Origin: Turritopsis dohrnii
Lineage: Eukaryota > Cnidaria > Hydrozoa > Anthoathecata > Oceaniidae
Length of the DNA stretch: 64,000 bases
Direction: 5' to 3'
Assembly: GCA_027922465.2 (NCBI GenBank)
Contig: BQMF02000784.1
Span: 1-64,000, forward strand
Shown: in pieces, positions 21,000 through 32,997 of the stretch
Position numbering within the stretch: the stretch's first letter is position 1
How the letters are laid out: the number at the start of each line of letters is the position of its first letter
Translations under genes and position numbers: made by a program
The notes under the pieces: generated by a model
Databases searched by the model: none
Told to the model about the DNA's origin: nothing
What the model saw: the letters and a program-made list of their open reading frames with translations, nothing else

Positions 21000-23292
21000 G
21001 TCAGGAAATCGATACCGCACAAGAAAATAGAGAAATCATACATTCTGACAAAACAGCAAAGACCGAAATAATTGCTACTGACTGAGATTCGTCTTCAAAA
21101 CAACGAAATCATGCTGCGTGCTGTTGTGTACCGTAGCCCCATATAGTAGCGCTGAAGAAAACGACCAGGTCAACCAGTTTTTTCGAGCAATTCCCGGTAT
21201 GTGACTTTAATCGAAGGGATATTAATTTGGAGACACTAACATTTACTAGCAGTCAAGACCATGACTTTATTGATGCAGTTAAAGATAGTTTTCTGACACA
21301 ACATGTGAATCAACCAACAAGAAGACGAGGATCGGACGACCCTTCACCTTGGTGGTGATCAATATGTGAAAGACATCAAATACGCTTCACCACTTGGCAA
21401 ATCCGATCACGAACTGCATAAATTGAACTACCAACATCAACCTGAAAAGCTTCCATCTAAAGTTGTTTCTGATTTTAACAAAGCCGACTTTGAAAGAACG
21501 AAAAAATTTCTTGACATCAATTGGACAAAACATTTTAAAGACTGCAGAGATGATATTGACAAGCTATGGAACAAATTTGAGGCAATGTATAAGGAAGCCG
21601 AAGTAGTATGTATACCAACAAGAACAGTAAAGACTGGGAAAAGAGTGTTCATGTATCCCCTCAATAAAAAGACGATGGCTAAAAAGAAAAAGAAATACCG
21701 GCTATGGAAAAGGTTTATTGATAGCAAGGATGCGGGCGTGTATCTCGCTTACTGTAAATGTAGAAATCAAGTACGTAAGTTGACACGCAAAGCGAAAAGA
21801 GATTATGAGAAAGAAATTGCTAGATCTACAAAGACAAACAGTAAAGCCTTTTGGGCATATGTGAATGCAAAAACTAAGATTAAATCGTCAATTCCAGACC
21901 TGCTTATGAATGAAAATTCCGAAAAAATGGCAGAAACTGACCAAGAGAAAGCAAATGTTCTGTGTGCATTCTTTTCCAGCGTCTTTATAGATGAACCAAC
22001 GGTACCTCTTGCACTTGACGGCCTGAAGAAACCAATAATTGAAAGTGAATTTCAACTGGAGGTGACACAAGAAATGGTTTTTAAAAAATTATAAAAACTG
22101 AATATTTATTTATTTATTTATTTATTGGTATTGTTTTACGTGGCTAGCCTCACTCAGTTGCTACTGCATCTGCTTTCCAGGAGGGGCCACGGCTTAGGTT
22201 GGAGGCTCCGAAGTATTTGACACTCTCATGAGTGACACAAACCCAATCAACGGCCTGTGCTCTTCTGGATGACCTCCTGCAACACCCGATGTATCATCTA
22301 CCCAATTTCCCTTGGCATGGGTCGACCCGGCGCTATGGTACATTCACTCGCGCATGGTGAATCGCCGCCAAGGGGAATTGAACCCCGGCCTCCCGCATGA
22401 AATACGAGAGTGATAACCACTATACTACGGCGCCAACGAATCCCAGCAAACATCCCACCAAACATCCTGGTCCGGGCGGCCTGCATCCACATGTATTGAA
22501 AGAACTAGCGACCGTGATTGCTGAAACACTTCACATGATGTTCGAAGAATCTTACACCATGGGGAAAGTCCCATCCGCTTGGAAGAAATCTAACATCACA
22601 GCCATCTATAAGAAAAAAGGCGACAAAATTCTGCTGGAAATTACAAACCAACGAGCCTGACTAGCATTGCATCAAAAACTTTCGAATCGATAATGCGTAA
22701 TTCTTTGCTATCATATCTCAAAGCCAATAAACTTTTGTCAAATCGCCAATTCGGTTTTCTTAGTGGAAAATCAACTACTCTGCAATTGCTCCAAATTATA
22801 GATAAATGGACAGAAATTCTCGAAAATGGTGGTGTGATTGATATCATATATTGTGATTTTAAAAAAGCGTTTGACACTGTTCCCCACTGTCGACTAATTG
22901 AAGTCTTGCGTCACTACGGACTATAAGGTGCAGTTCTCTCCTGGATCAGAGATTTCCTGTCCGATCGATATCAATAAGTTTGTGTAAATCAAAACAAATC
23001 CGATGTATTTCCCGTAGCGTCAGGAGTGCCCCAAGGATCGGTCCTAGGTCCATTGCTTTTTGTTATCTTCATAAACACTATAGCTGAAACTGTTGATGAG
23101 TCAGAACTTTTTCTGTATGCCGATGACTTGAAAATATTCAGAGAAATTGAAACCACGACTGATGCTGCTAACCTACAAAGCGATCTAAACAAATTATTGC
23201 GTTGGACAGATACCTTCTTATTGAAATTCCATCCGGAAAAATGTGAGCACATGAAAATAAAGTCAAAGTTCAAGTCTCTTGACGCAACACAG
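21000..23292 (+). pseudogene. Second LINE remnant (jockey/CR1-like), broken, with a SINE inside
   Basis: A decayed endonuclease lies at about 21000-21365 (VYRSP motif, then stops). An open block at 21366-22094 (242 codons) is the Lys-rich linker ending before the RT. After a reverse SINE, homology resumes at 22441 with HPGPGGLHPHVLKELA. A frameshift near 22640 follows, then RT segments with QFGFLSGKSTTLQLL, FKKAFDTVPH, stops at 22924 and 22975, GVPQGSVLGPLLF, and the catalytic YADD near 23117-23128. The element is cut off at 23292 by a TA-flanked MITE and its 3' end is not seen beyond it. It is clearly dead. Confidence 0.85.
22098..22434 (-). mobile_element. tRNA-derived SINE, reverse orientation
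   Basis: Read on the minus strand, this starts GGCGCCGTAGTATAGTGG (22434 downwards). It has an A box in TAGTATAGTGG and a B box in GGGGTTCAATTCCCC, so the head is most like an Asp/Glu-type tRNA. A roughly 260-bp body and an (AAATA/AAAT)n tail follow, ending near 22100. The acceptor stem no longer pairs, so this is not a tRNA gene. It interrupts the second LINE between the linker and RT. Its body is different from that of the SINE at 522-840. Confidence 0.82.
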
Positions 23293-23294
23293 TA

Positions 23295-23703
23295 GGGACC
23301 TTACGAAACTACGACGGCAACGTGGACGACGACGTGAGGCAAACAAAAGATTCACTTTACTCCATAGATTTGCTTTAGAATGGAATTCATTTCACACTAT
23401 ACTATTGGGAAATATTTTTAATTTTACTAATATCATTATTAGATTTGCACGTTCTACACACAACGCGAAAAGTACTATTTTGAAGTCGTACAGAAAACGA
23501 AAACGTGAGAAAAACAGTACTTCGGATAAATTTTCCTTGGTTCCTTCATGATTCTGTCTCTCAAAGTTCAAGAAACAAACTTCAAAGGCATTATGAATAA
23601 ACCTCTTAACCCAAGTGTATAGTTTCTGCTCTTTTGTGATTCATTGAAGATGAATATCTTGTACGTCGTCGTCTTCGTTGCCGTCGTACTTTCGTAAGTT
23701 CCC
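23295..23703. mobile_element. 409-bp MITE with long terminal inverted repeats, TA-flanked
   Basis: The ends are inverted over about 45 bp (23295-23340 against 23703-23660), sharing TTACGAAA.TACGACGGCAACG-type sequence. TA flanks both sides (23293-23294 and 23704-23705). This fits a non-autonomous Tc1/mariner-type element. The open frames inside are chance. Confidence 0.85.
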
Positions 23704-23705
23704 TA

Positions 23706-24012
23706 GTATGTAATGGATGGCACAGTATGTAATGGATGGCACTGTCCTCATGCAAAAATCAGATGTGAATGACCCAACCTCGAACCCAGGGCCTCTTGCC
23801 TTTCCGATATACGGATATCGAAAAGGCAAGAGACCCTGGGTTCGAGGTTGGTGAATGACCGAAAAGGATGTGTCATATTCGTCTTTCCCGTGTGCAAACC
23901 CCGTGATAAAAAAATTAATCACCGAATTGAAAACACAGAGTGTACCCATGTTGTAGAGCAATGGTTCCCTCGTGACGATAAAAAAAACGTGCACGTACTA
24001 CGTACTATAAAA
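23706..24012. repeat. F4-family repeat fragment
   Basis: Apart from the 78-bp palindrome, 23860-23960 aligns with 62992-63085 (CGAAAAGGATG, TTTCCC, CCCCGTGAT, CATGTTGTAGAGC in order). A 16-bp direct repeat AGTATGTAATGGATGG also occurs twice at about 23706-23742. Confidence 0.6.
23774..23851. mobile_element. 78-bp near-perfect palindromic MITE
   Basis: Arms of about 35 bp (CCAACCTCGAACCCAGGG... against its reverse complement) meet at a GATAT/ATATC centre. The flanks carry an 8-bp duplication TGAATGAC (23766-23773 and 23852-23859). Joining the flanks restores the F4-family sequence seen at 62990, so the palindrome inserted into an F4 copy. Confidence 0.85.
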
Positions 24013-25041
24013 CTAGCATGTAGCTTTAGCTAAAAATGCCCCCGCGCTCAAGCATTCCAATTTGTACACACAGCAAGCTATACATTGCAAGCTATACAAC
24101 GGAAACAAAAACAAAGAAAAACTTTGTTACTTTTTGTTATGTCTTAGTCATATGTCACACTGATGCTAATTTATACCTTTCAAAAAGTGTAATTAAGGCT
24201 TAACAAGTAATATCAAAACGTATTGGCTACAAACAAAAGAAATGTGTGAACTGAAACCATGGATACGTATTTTATAATCAAAATAAGATAAACAATTGTT
24301 AAAGAAATTCTGTAAGAACCAAAAGAAAGAAAAAAAAAACTTTTTCAAAAAAAAAAATTAAAGCGAAAAATCCATTAGAAAACTGCGTTTCAAACTTTAA
24401 TTCGAAACAAGAAATAGCCAAAGTTTACATAAAAACAAGAAAAGAATATAAGAAGGTTTTATTGATCATGATCACACCAGGTTTGGAGGACAGAAAAAAG
24501 AAGGAAAACACGAAGAACGACAATTTGTAGGCTTTCTTGCATACACAGATATCCAACTAAAATCTTTTTAAGGCAAGATCCGCCAAAAATCAGTGCATTG
24601 AATAAAATTTATCTAATGAAAGATTTAGAGCTAAAACATATAGCTATACAAAAATAAAATGTTGTTGGCAAAATTTCAGATTTCAAGCTGTGCTTCAAAA
24701 TCCTAGTCGTTCACTGCACTAAAACAACACAAAAGTAATATGAAAAATGTCTTAGCAATTTTATCATACCAACTTCCTAAATAACGTAGTATAAATAATA
24801 ATAAATTAGGAAAGAGATACGAAAAAACATTCCACCTACAGTACCATGCTTTGAAACGGGAAAAAAAAGCAAAATCAGCTAATAATTCTATACCACCGTG
24901 TAACGTCAACACGAAAAGTTGGAGGATGAAGATGATGATGATGATGATGATGATGATGAAGAAGAAAATCGGAAACTGACATTCGCCTATCTCGTGAAAC
25001 TACTATGCCTCCTCGCTCGCTTACGCTCGCTGCGGGGGCAA
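24013..25041 (-). mobile_element. Helentron-like noncoding element, family A copy 1
   Basis: On the minus strand this begins TTGCCCCCGCAGCGAGCG (25041 down) and ends GCGGGGGCATTTTTAGC, then a short TAGCT-AA-AGCTA hairpin and CATGCTAG (24013). The body matches 40327-41414 and 57723-58710 throughout. A (GAT)n microsatellite lies at 24926-24960. There is no coding capacity. A 5' terminal motif whose inverted copy is subterminal at the 3' end, next to a hairpin, is the layout described for Helitron2/Helentron elements. Confidence 0.72.
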
Positions 25042-26438
25042 TAATCGTAAAAAAGCGCATGGCCTCACGAAGAATATGACCACGATTAAGAAGATTTTGA
25101 CCGTAAAATTCAACAAAATTTATAACTGTCTAAAACTGTCTAAGTGGTATGCACGTAGTGGTATATATAAGATATAAATTAAATTAAATGTCTTCTGTTA
25201 AACTGTAAACATCATTCTTGAAAATGAACCGGAGGGGTTCGAAACGTTGAAACCTAGCGTATTCATTAATTGAAAACAAGAGCCAGATGGCGCAAAACGG
25301 TAGCAGCAAAAGTACTTGCCACAAGAATACTTTTAAATTTGAAATTTTACTTAAAGTTCTTAAACGTTCTGTAAACGTTATTTCTTGAGATATCTTACTG
25401 GTGGAAAACAGGCATAAACGATATTATAATGTTTAAAATTACTAACTCGTGTAAATAGGGTCTAATCGCAACACACCAGCAATTTAATTTATTAGAAGAC
25501 AAAAGAATTATACATCCATGAGCTGTTTATAACGTACGTTTTTTTTATAAGAGCTTATGTAGAAAAAAAAATGTATGTTTTGAATTATAATTTTTTGAAA
25601 CCGAAAATGAATTCAAACAGATAACTGCCTTTTTTTAACTCGATTTTTGAAAACCTTGATGTTCAAAGACAGAACCGATAGCTAACAAACATAGAAAGTA
25701 ATAAGAAAGTCTGATCTGTGTTTTACTGACACGAAAAACATATCTATTTTCAAGTGCCAAAGTTCATTGATTCAGTACCATAAAAGTAACTAAAAGTCCC
25801 AGTTTTATGTAGACCTATTTGATTAATATCCATTCCTTCATCAATTAAGTGATAAAATATCAAAGAAAACGTATTTTAAATGTATGTGATTGAAAACCTT
25901 CGAAAATTCAAAAGGCTGCGTTCGTTCATTAGAATGTATATTGAGTTTTTAGTGGGGACTCGCATACTCTAAATCGTAGGCTAAAAACTGCCGTTTCGGC
26001 CGGAGGAGTAGTAGTAGTAGTAGGAGGAGGAGTAGTAGTAGTAGGAGTCCAAGGGTGTTTTAATACGGTATTCGCTTACGCTGCTACCGTAATTAATTCC
26101 CGCGAAATTTAATTCCAGCTAATGTTAAATTGGCTGCAATCATTCGATTTTTATATACAGGGGCAAATTATCCTAATTATGCAGATTTACAGCATGTTTT
26201 CCGTGTACGCAAAAGTACTTAATCAAACTGTATACCTAAGGTTTGTAAAACAATTTCTACATCATCTTGAAAAGATAAGTACTCGAAGGTATGTTTTTCT
26301 TAAAAATTTCTAGAAGACACACGTCGTCTAGTTAGCGTCGGAAAGACACCGCCGTCAAAACGATGTCTTTTTAACATTGGATAGACGTTATGTGGCCAAG
26401 GTTACACACGCAAAATAAAGATTTCAAATGTTTTTACA
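25042..26438. other. Noncoding region with trinucleotide microsatellite
   Basis: No gene that I can support. A GTA/GGA trinucleotide tract runs over about 26005-26048. The segment GGGGTTCGAAACGTTGAAACC near 25235 resembles the conserved terminal phrase of many dispersed animal repeats, but I cannot delimit an element. Confidence 0.4.
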
Positions 26439-27840
26439 CTAATAACTATTTAAACTTTTTTCCGAATTCCATTGTCTGTTATGTAATGTCCCTTGATCAC
26501 TGCGTGGTGTATTGACAACAGGAGACGGTGGTGATGTGAAGTACTGCAGTGAAGTTGGTGTATTAGCTACTAATGCTGGCATACTTAACAAACCAAACTG
26601 TGCTTGAAAAATAATCTCTTGGATTTTTACTTTTGCTAATTCCTTGCACCTTTTGTTACCAATGCTTTGTAAGCTAACTCCTATGTTTTCCCCGAAAACA
26701 ATATCTGAGTCTCGTGGTTCTCTTTTCTTGGCTGCAAGGATGTCCATTCCTTCAGATAAAGCAATATCTTCTTCAGTTTGCTGTTTTGTCGCTTTTCTCT
26801 TTTTTGGAAGAAGTTTGTTAGTTGATCGCGGAAGATCAGGAGATTCTTGGTTGTTTTCCAAGTTGTTTTCCTCGAGCTTTACTTCTTTACCATAATCTTT
26901 ATACTGGAAATCATTTTCCTCTTCTGTGCCAAGTTCATCGACATCCTGAATAAAAAATTGTTTCGTCTTAGACACCATGCACAGAGGCACAATGGAATGA
27001 AGTTGCTAAAGAATACATTGTTTCTATTATTTTAATAACAAGCAGTATAGTGTTGTTGTGGATGCTAATTATCAGTTCATTTATGTCGATGTCGGTTGCA
27101 ATGGTCGGATACGTGATGGTGGCGTGTGTCGAAATGATCTACATCACTGGAAGAGAATTTGATAGGAATACCCAAACCAACATTAGATGACGGAAAAAAC
27201 CAACGTTTTTGAACTTAGTAAGAGTGTATATTTTCCTGACAAGGATCTTTGTTTATATTTTGATGTCCGTGATAAGGAAGGCTGTCCGTAATTTGACACA
27301 TTGGCGGAAGCTATTACTCTGATAGTATAATCTCGTTCCCAGGGCTTCTACGTTTTGCTTTACCTTGAAGAAGCACTGGAAACATGACTTCTGTTAGACG
27401 TTAATTAACGCGTGTGCCCACTTACATAAGATGAAATCGTTTTCCTTGGAGCTATAACATCCTTCAAGAATGACATAGCCTGGAAGAAATGCCATTTCGA
27501 CTCATAAGTTTTATCTCGTCCTGCGTCGCTTTTCTTTGCGCATTTCGCTAATTCTTTCGAATAGTAACTTCGTAGAGTGTTCATTTTTCTTTTTACTTCA
27601 GCTTCTAAAAAACAACAGTGTTTTCAGTGAGTTATCTCTACAACTTTCATTTGCTTGTACAAACCAACTTAAATAACAACAATACTCACCGCTCATATCA
27701 CACTTTTCCATTAACCTTTTCACACTCTTTCTTCTTTGGTCCCTATTTTTGTAATTTGTGGACGAAATATTCCACAAACACTCCTCTTCCTGCCACAAGT
27801 TAATAAATTGGTCAGTTGATGCTAACTTAACCAACGACAT
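26439..27840 (-). CDS. MADF-BESS domain DNA-binding protein, three exons
   Basis: Minus-strand exons 27840-27690, 27604-27426 and 26945-26439 have GT-AG junctions and agreeing phases (1, then 0), giving 837 nt and 278 residues. Residues about 8-100 form a MADF domain (FINLWQEEECLWNISSTNY in exon 1; EVKRKMNTLRSYYSKELAK and SKWHFFQAMSFL in exon 2). A basic stretch KKRKATK (about 158-164) looks like an NLS. Residues about 189-228 resemble a BESS motif (DIVFGENIGVSLQSIGNK, KELAKVKIQEIIFQ). MADF/Myb-like proteins are the accessory gene of PIF/Harbinger transposons, and a Harbinger transposase fragment lies in intron 2. The frame is fully intact, so this is either a young element or a possible domesticated gene. 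Confidence 0.85.
27052..27159 (+). pseudogene. PIF/Harbinger DDE transposase fragment
   Basis: The frame reads VVVDANYQFIYVDVGCNGR followed by RDGGV, matching the DDE_Tnp_4/HARBI1 catalytic region in which both aspartates are conserved. A splice-acceptor-like GCAGTATAG lies directly upstream. The frame stops at 27160, and only poor homology continues in other frames to about 27300. It lies antisense within the second intron of the MADF-BESS gene. The rest of the transposase is not in the window. Confidence 0.75.
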
Positions 27841-27983
27841 ATCTTCTACACTTCACTTTTACTCACTTTAACTTTCTCTTCATAGCTACAAAATAAATCG
27901 CGTGATTATATACTTAAGTGAGTAAAACAATAGAACTGACGTAATTCAATAGATAAATTCCATCATTTTTCAAACATGTTCGA

Positions 27984-28440
27984 GTTAAGGCTGAAATACA
28001 CGATCATTTTAAAATGATAAATGACAAACGATAATTTTTTTAATCCTTTAAAAAATGATTAGAATATCTGTTTACACGATCATTTATGATTACAACATTT
28101 TATAAAAGTTTTATGGTAAACGATTTCTTTTCAGTCATGGACTCGGGCAGCTTGTTTGAAATTTATTTTAAGTCGGATGACAAATATACATATTTACAAA
28201 TAGTTTTAAATATAAATATCATAAAAGATATAATATAAAAAACTAATCCAGTCCGACTACAAAACAAAAAAAAAAATTATGAATGAAAATGAAAATTACT
28301 AAACAATAAAAAAAAAAATGTTTTTCCATATTTATAGTGATAAAAATGATAAAATTTTTAAACTTTTGACTTCAAAAACGAATTTTCTTAGAAATTTATA
28401 ACACGCTTGTGAGGGAACTTTGCAGAAGATTGTTAAGAAT
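27984..28440. repeat. Repeat remnant, second copy of the 19970-20800 family
   Basis: Starts TTAAGGCTGAAATACACGAT and ends near GGGAACTTTGCAGAAG. The same two landmarks occur in the same order at 19970 and 20790. It is AT-rich and noncoding. The segment immediately to its left (27750-27975) recurs in fragments at 37379-37530. Confidence 0.55.
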
Positions 28441-28499
28441 TTCGCCGGAAAATGTTGAAGAAATATGAACTTTAATAATAACGCACAGTAATGCGTGAC

Positions 28500-29560
28500 T
28501 ATGGAACGCCATAGCTGCCTTATGTGATAATTTCATTCGCTCATTCGATATTTTCATTTGATTATGCGACAAATTTAATCGATTATGTGACAAATTCATT
28601 CGATTATGCGGTGAATTCATTCGATTATGCGACGAATTCATTCGATTATGCGATAAACACATTCGATTATGCGATAAACCTATTCGATAAAATATTCGAT
28701 GCGATAAACTCATTCGATAAATCCATTCGATGCGATAAACTCATTCGATAAATCCATTCGATGGCGATAAACTCATTTGATAAAATATTTGATGCGATAA
28801 ACTCTTTCGATAAATTCATTCGACGATAAATGAATTCGATAGAAACGGCGCCCCGTCACGACGGATCAACGAAAATGGTAGCATTAATCACGTTTTATAG
28901 TCCTGTTATGTGGTGATAGAAGTCCACTCAAGGACTTAGGGAGAATTATTTGATTAAATTGGTAGATGAATTATTGTCTTAACTAAATCACTTCTTTATT
29001 TTCATGTATTTATTTATGTAAATTTCAAAAAATAACTGAATAATCAATAAACAGAATGTGTGACGAGACACTATGTGAAGTGTTAAAAGACCTGGGTTGT
29101 TGTGAATCTGTGATCAGGAGATTCTCAGAGGGCGCCGTTTCTATCGAATTCATTTATCGTCGAATGAATTTATCGAAAGAGTTTATCGCATCAAATATTT
29201 TATCAAATGAGTTTATCGCGATCGAATGGATTTATCGAATGAGTTTATCGCATCGAATGGATTTATCGAATGAGTTTATCGCATCGAATGAATTTATCGA
29301 AAGAGTTTATCGCATCGAATATTTTATCGAATAGGTTTATCGCATAATCGAATGTGCTTATCGCATAATCGAATGAATTCGTCGCATAATCGAATGAATT
29401 CACCGCATAATCGAATATGCTTATCACATAATCGAATGAATTCACCGCATAATCGAATGAATTTGTCACATACATAATCGATTAAATTTGTCGCATAATC
29501 AAATGAAAATATCGAATGAGCGAATGAAATTATCACATAAGGCAGCTATGGCGTTCCATA
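28500..29560. mobile_element. Foldback transposon with about 360-430-bp inverted arms, 6-bp target duplication
   Basis: The left arm (28500-28852) and right arm (29130-29560) are inverted copies, starting TATGGAACGCCATAGCTGCC at each outer end. Each arm is mostly tandem variants of a roughly 21-bp unit (CATTCGATTATGCGA...) grading into a CATTCGATAAA-type unit. CGTGAC flanks both sides (28494-28499, 29561-29566). The roughly 280-bp centre is unrelated and contains a short open segment (see the findings). Long arms with subterminal tandem repeats recall Foldback/Galileo-type elements. Confidence 0.85.
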
Positions 29561-30785
29561 CGTGACACTCTTTCCTCTTTGGTCCTTATTATATATTTCC
29601 CCATAGGGCGAAATATATGTTAAAACCGGCAGTTTCCTTCTCCTCCTCTCCTTCATCATCTTCTCCGTTCACTTTTATAGCCTCGGTTCAGTATTGAACT
29701 TTGGCCTAGCCAAGATAGGTAAGAATAGAGGCTAGTCTTCAGTGAAGTAGTGCGCCATTTTTTTCAGTCAGTGCAGATGGGCAGTCAGCAGTGGAAGAGT
29801 TTTGCTTTGTCTCCCAGCTTTTAAGATGATTCAAGAGATTCAAACGTTAAATGATGGAAATAAAAACGTTTTAATTCAATGTTTTTCTAAAAGTTTTGTT
29901 AACATTTTTGAATGAACGCAAGTAAAAGAGAAAAAAGCGAGATATCAATATGTCACGGGTGTTTATGTTTTTGTTGATAACAATGTTATGATGAATGGTA
30001 ATTAAATGCTTGGAACAGTAGAACATTGAATCTGTGATTTCAGTGCAAAGTTGAAAGTTCATCATTAAAAGCCAAGCTGAAGACTTATTTTTATTTTACA
30101 TCCTGATTATAATGTAGCCCAACTGAAAACACATATAGATGTACAACCATATCAAGGAAACCCTTTTTAGGTGGACAACAACCAGTTGTTAATTCAAGGA
30201 GTATATATAACAAGAATTGCAAGTAAAAACGTGATGTTCGTTGTATATGCAAAAGGAAGTTCAGAAAACCAATGATACGTAAAATATTAATACACACAGA
30301 CAGGATTGAGACATAATAATATGAAAGAATCTGGTTGAATGTGCCTCCTGAGATGTAATCCAACAACATTCATTCAATTCCATGATTACGTATACTGTTT
30401 TGATATTGTATAAATATATATGATATTTTATTTCGTAGAAATTAAATATATGTCAATTTTCCTTACAAGCAACGAAGGTAAATCAAAACACATTCCAACA
30501 TAACAGTCTGTAATTTAATAAATCAAGCCGAAACAAAAACTTCTACTTCCAAATATGCAGTGATTTGGTTATGGATGTATATTTTCACTAGTGATGTGAT
30601 ATATAGTGATGTATTATGATGTGAACATATTTTTTTGAATCAGAGATGTTTATTTTGAAAACTTGACACATAATATTTTTTAGTAGAAATTGGTTTTTGA
30701 TTGCTTTTGATAGTTATTTGCTTAAAATGCCCTTAAAATCCCCAAAGGTTTGACAATTTTCTTTTCTTCTTTTGTAAACCTTTAT

Positions 30786-32831
30786 CAGGGCTTGAAAAAT
30801 TAAAAATGTACAGTGTGTCCACGAGAAAGTGGGCACCTTGTTTAAAACACAAATAACTTTTCGAGTTTTTAACAATACAATGCGGTTTTTATACCGTTGG
30901 AAAGAGGCTTTTTTGAGCTTTCCAAAAATATAAGTTGTTATTTATAAAAATTTTTATTTTAAAAAATATTAAGTATTTTTTGTTTCGATACGCTTGTTAA
31001 TTTTGTAATGATCAATAAAACAGACTTTTAACGAGCAATTAACCTTTTGTTTCGTTGAAACAACCACTGTTGTTGGTGTTGTGCTAATTTTGTCACAAAA
31101 TTTTTTGAAAAGACACAAACCTTTTTTCATTGTGTAAACTTACCTTAAATTTTTTATTATGATTTAATAATTTCATATTCCCAAGCATTTCCAAAACCTT
31201 TATAAGCAACAAAACAAACTTTTATGAAATTCATTCTATTATGCAGTTAACAGTCCAGCAGTGAACTTTCGTGGTAAAATAAGTTTCATGAGACGAAAAG
31301 TTATGTAGCTGTTATTCAGGCTTTTAGACAGCAGTTTCTGGTTAGAAATCCCCCATCAAAAAGCACGATTCAAAGTTTTTAAAAGTTTGTAAAAGAGTTT
31401 TAGAAATGAAACTTTCAATTTCAAGCTTGTAAAAACATAAAGTTTTCCTTGTATAAACGCAGCTTTATTACAATATTTTAGCTTTTTATGATTTCCCATG
31501 CTAATCGAGTCGTTAACACCGATTCATGCAAGCGTTAATTGATCGTTATTGATTTAATGTCATGGTTTCATGGTAAAATCGATTATATTTCCCGAAAAAA
31601 TGGTTTTTCTGTGAAAAGGGTCATATATTTAGAAAGAGCAAAACATTTTCTTTCTGTTAATATAAAAATTGAAAAAAACAAGCACGAAAAACAAAAGATA
31701 TGCTTATTAAAAGTTAGGTGCCCACTTTCTGGTGGACACACTGTAGGTGCACGTTATTTCGTGCACGTGAATGTACCACTGCGTACACACCGTGCGCGTA
31801 GGTATTTCGTGTACGCGAAAATTTGGTTCGTACGCGCGTGTGTGCAGTCCGTGTATGCCATCAAGTACGTGATTCATTTAACATTTACGTAATATGTACG
31901 CCGATACCGATGGTGTAAGGAAAATTAAGTCTGTCGAAAGAGCTTATAGGCGGGACAATTACATTACAGACAACAAAAAGATGTTACTTATACCCCCATA
32001 CTACTTTTTTCTTATCAATGGGACACAACATGTGCTTGAAAGACAGGTATTTAATCTGTCTACATGCTAACAAAACCTCATGAATAAATGATGAATGAAT
32101 TGAGACTGTTTAAAATTTAAAAATAGTAAAACAGAAGAAAAACATTCCATGCTTTAAAAACTGCAACATCTTTATTCATTTCTTTTCCTTTATTTATTTG
32201 TTCTTGTGGAGTGAAAAAAAGTTCGAACAGGATACATTGGAATGTTGGCTGCATGCTGCAATGTTAAAAATTCATGCGATCGGTGGTGATACAAAAGATA
32301 TTTTGGGAGTTGAAATCAACGGTAGAAAAAAATGTTAAGAACTAAAAAGTCGTGTAAACACTACCGGAAACCTATATGAAAAACTTTCACAAAGAAAGAG
32401 ATCATCTTTTTCGACGTATGTAAAATAATAAAAATTGAAACATAATGAACATATGAGTTTATGTTCGAAAATAAACAGATCAGATTAAAAAGTAGATGGT
32501 TTCCATATGGAACTACATTCTTCTTAGTACATTAATGTGTTTAATTGATCCGTTGTGAAAACCAGGTATTAAATTTAATTTTGATACTCGGAAGATGTCA
32601 CCTGCAAAAGTTTCATTATTATAGAAAATATTAAAGAGACAAAGATCAGTATAATAATATTCACGATTTCTGAAAATATCTCACGATGTCTGTTCGGTAT
32701 ATTTTGTGGTTTGCTGTTTCTGTAAGCAACAACAATTTTTTTACGTGCACGATTTTTCGTGAACGTGTTGTATCTTTTGCGTGCACGGTACGTACACGGA
32801 CACGAGCGTGCACGTAATTTTTCAAGCCCTG
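30786..32831. mobile_element. hAT-like noncoding element with 5-bp target duplication
   Basis: The ends are CAGGGCTTGAAAAATTA (30786) and its inverted partner TAATTTTTCAAGCCCTG (32815-32831). TTTAT flanks both (30781-30785 and 32832-32836). Both subterminal regions carry GTGCACG/CGTGCAC and related purine-pyrimidine alternating motifs. About half of its length is a later mariner-like MITE. No transposase was found. Confidence 0.8.
30811..31743. mobile_element. Mariner-like MITE nested in the hAT-like element
   Basis: Terminal inverted repeats of about 28 bp: CAGTGTGTCCACGAGAAAGT at 30811, mirrored by CAGTGTGTCCACCAGAAAGT read inward from 31743. TA flanks both (30809-30810 and 31744-31745). 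At 933 bp there is no convincing transposase frame. It sits about 25 bp inside the left end of the hAT-like element. Confidence 0.88.
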
Positions 32832-32997
32832 TTTATACAAATTTGATTTTATAATTTTGTAAGATAGTTTTATCTGAGTTAAAGCAAGTGTTCTGTTGAA
32901 TAGATGAGTTTCTGATGTTAATTACCAGTTAAAGATCTGGTTTTTTTTTTTTTTTTTTTTGGTTTTAATTAGTCGCTCAATACAAGGTTTAAAACCA

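Noticed and set aside
22364..22434. tRNA gene on the minus strand
   Set aside because: A and B boxes are present but the acceptor stem does not pair and a SINE body plus (AAAT)n tail follows.
28520..28760. CRISPR-like array or coding repeats (FDYAINSFDYAT frame)
   Set aside because: Units are contiguous without unique spacers, mirror exactly in the other arm, and belong to a foldback transposon in a eukaryotic genome.
31539..31892. 117-codon ORF
   Set aside because: It crosses the end of the mariner-like MITE into the GC-alternating end of the hAT-like element, so it is a chimera of two repeats.
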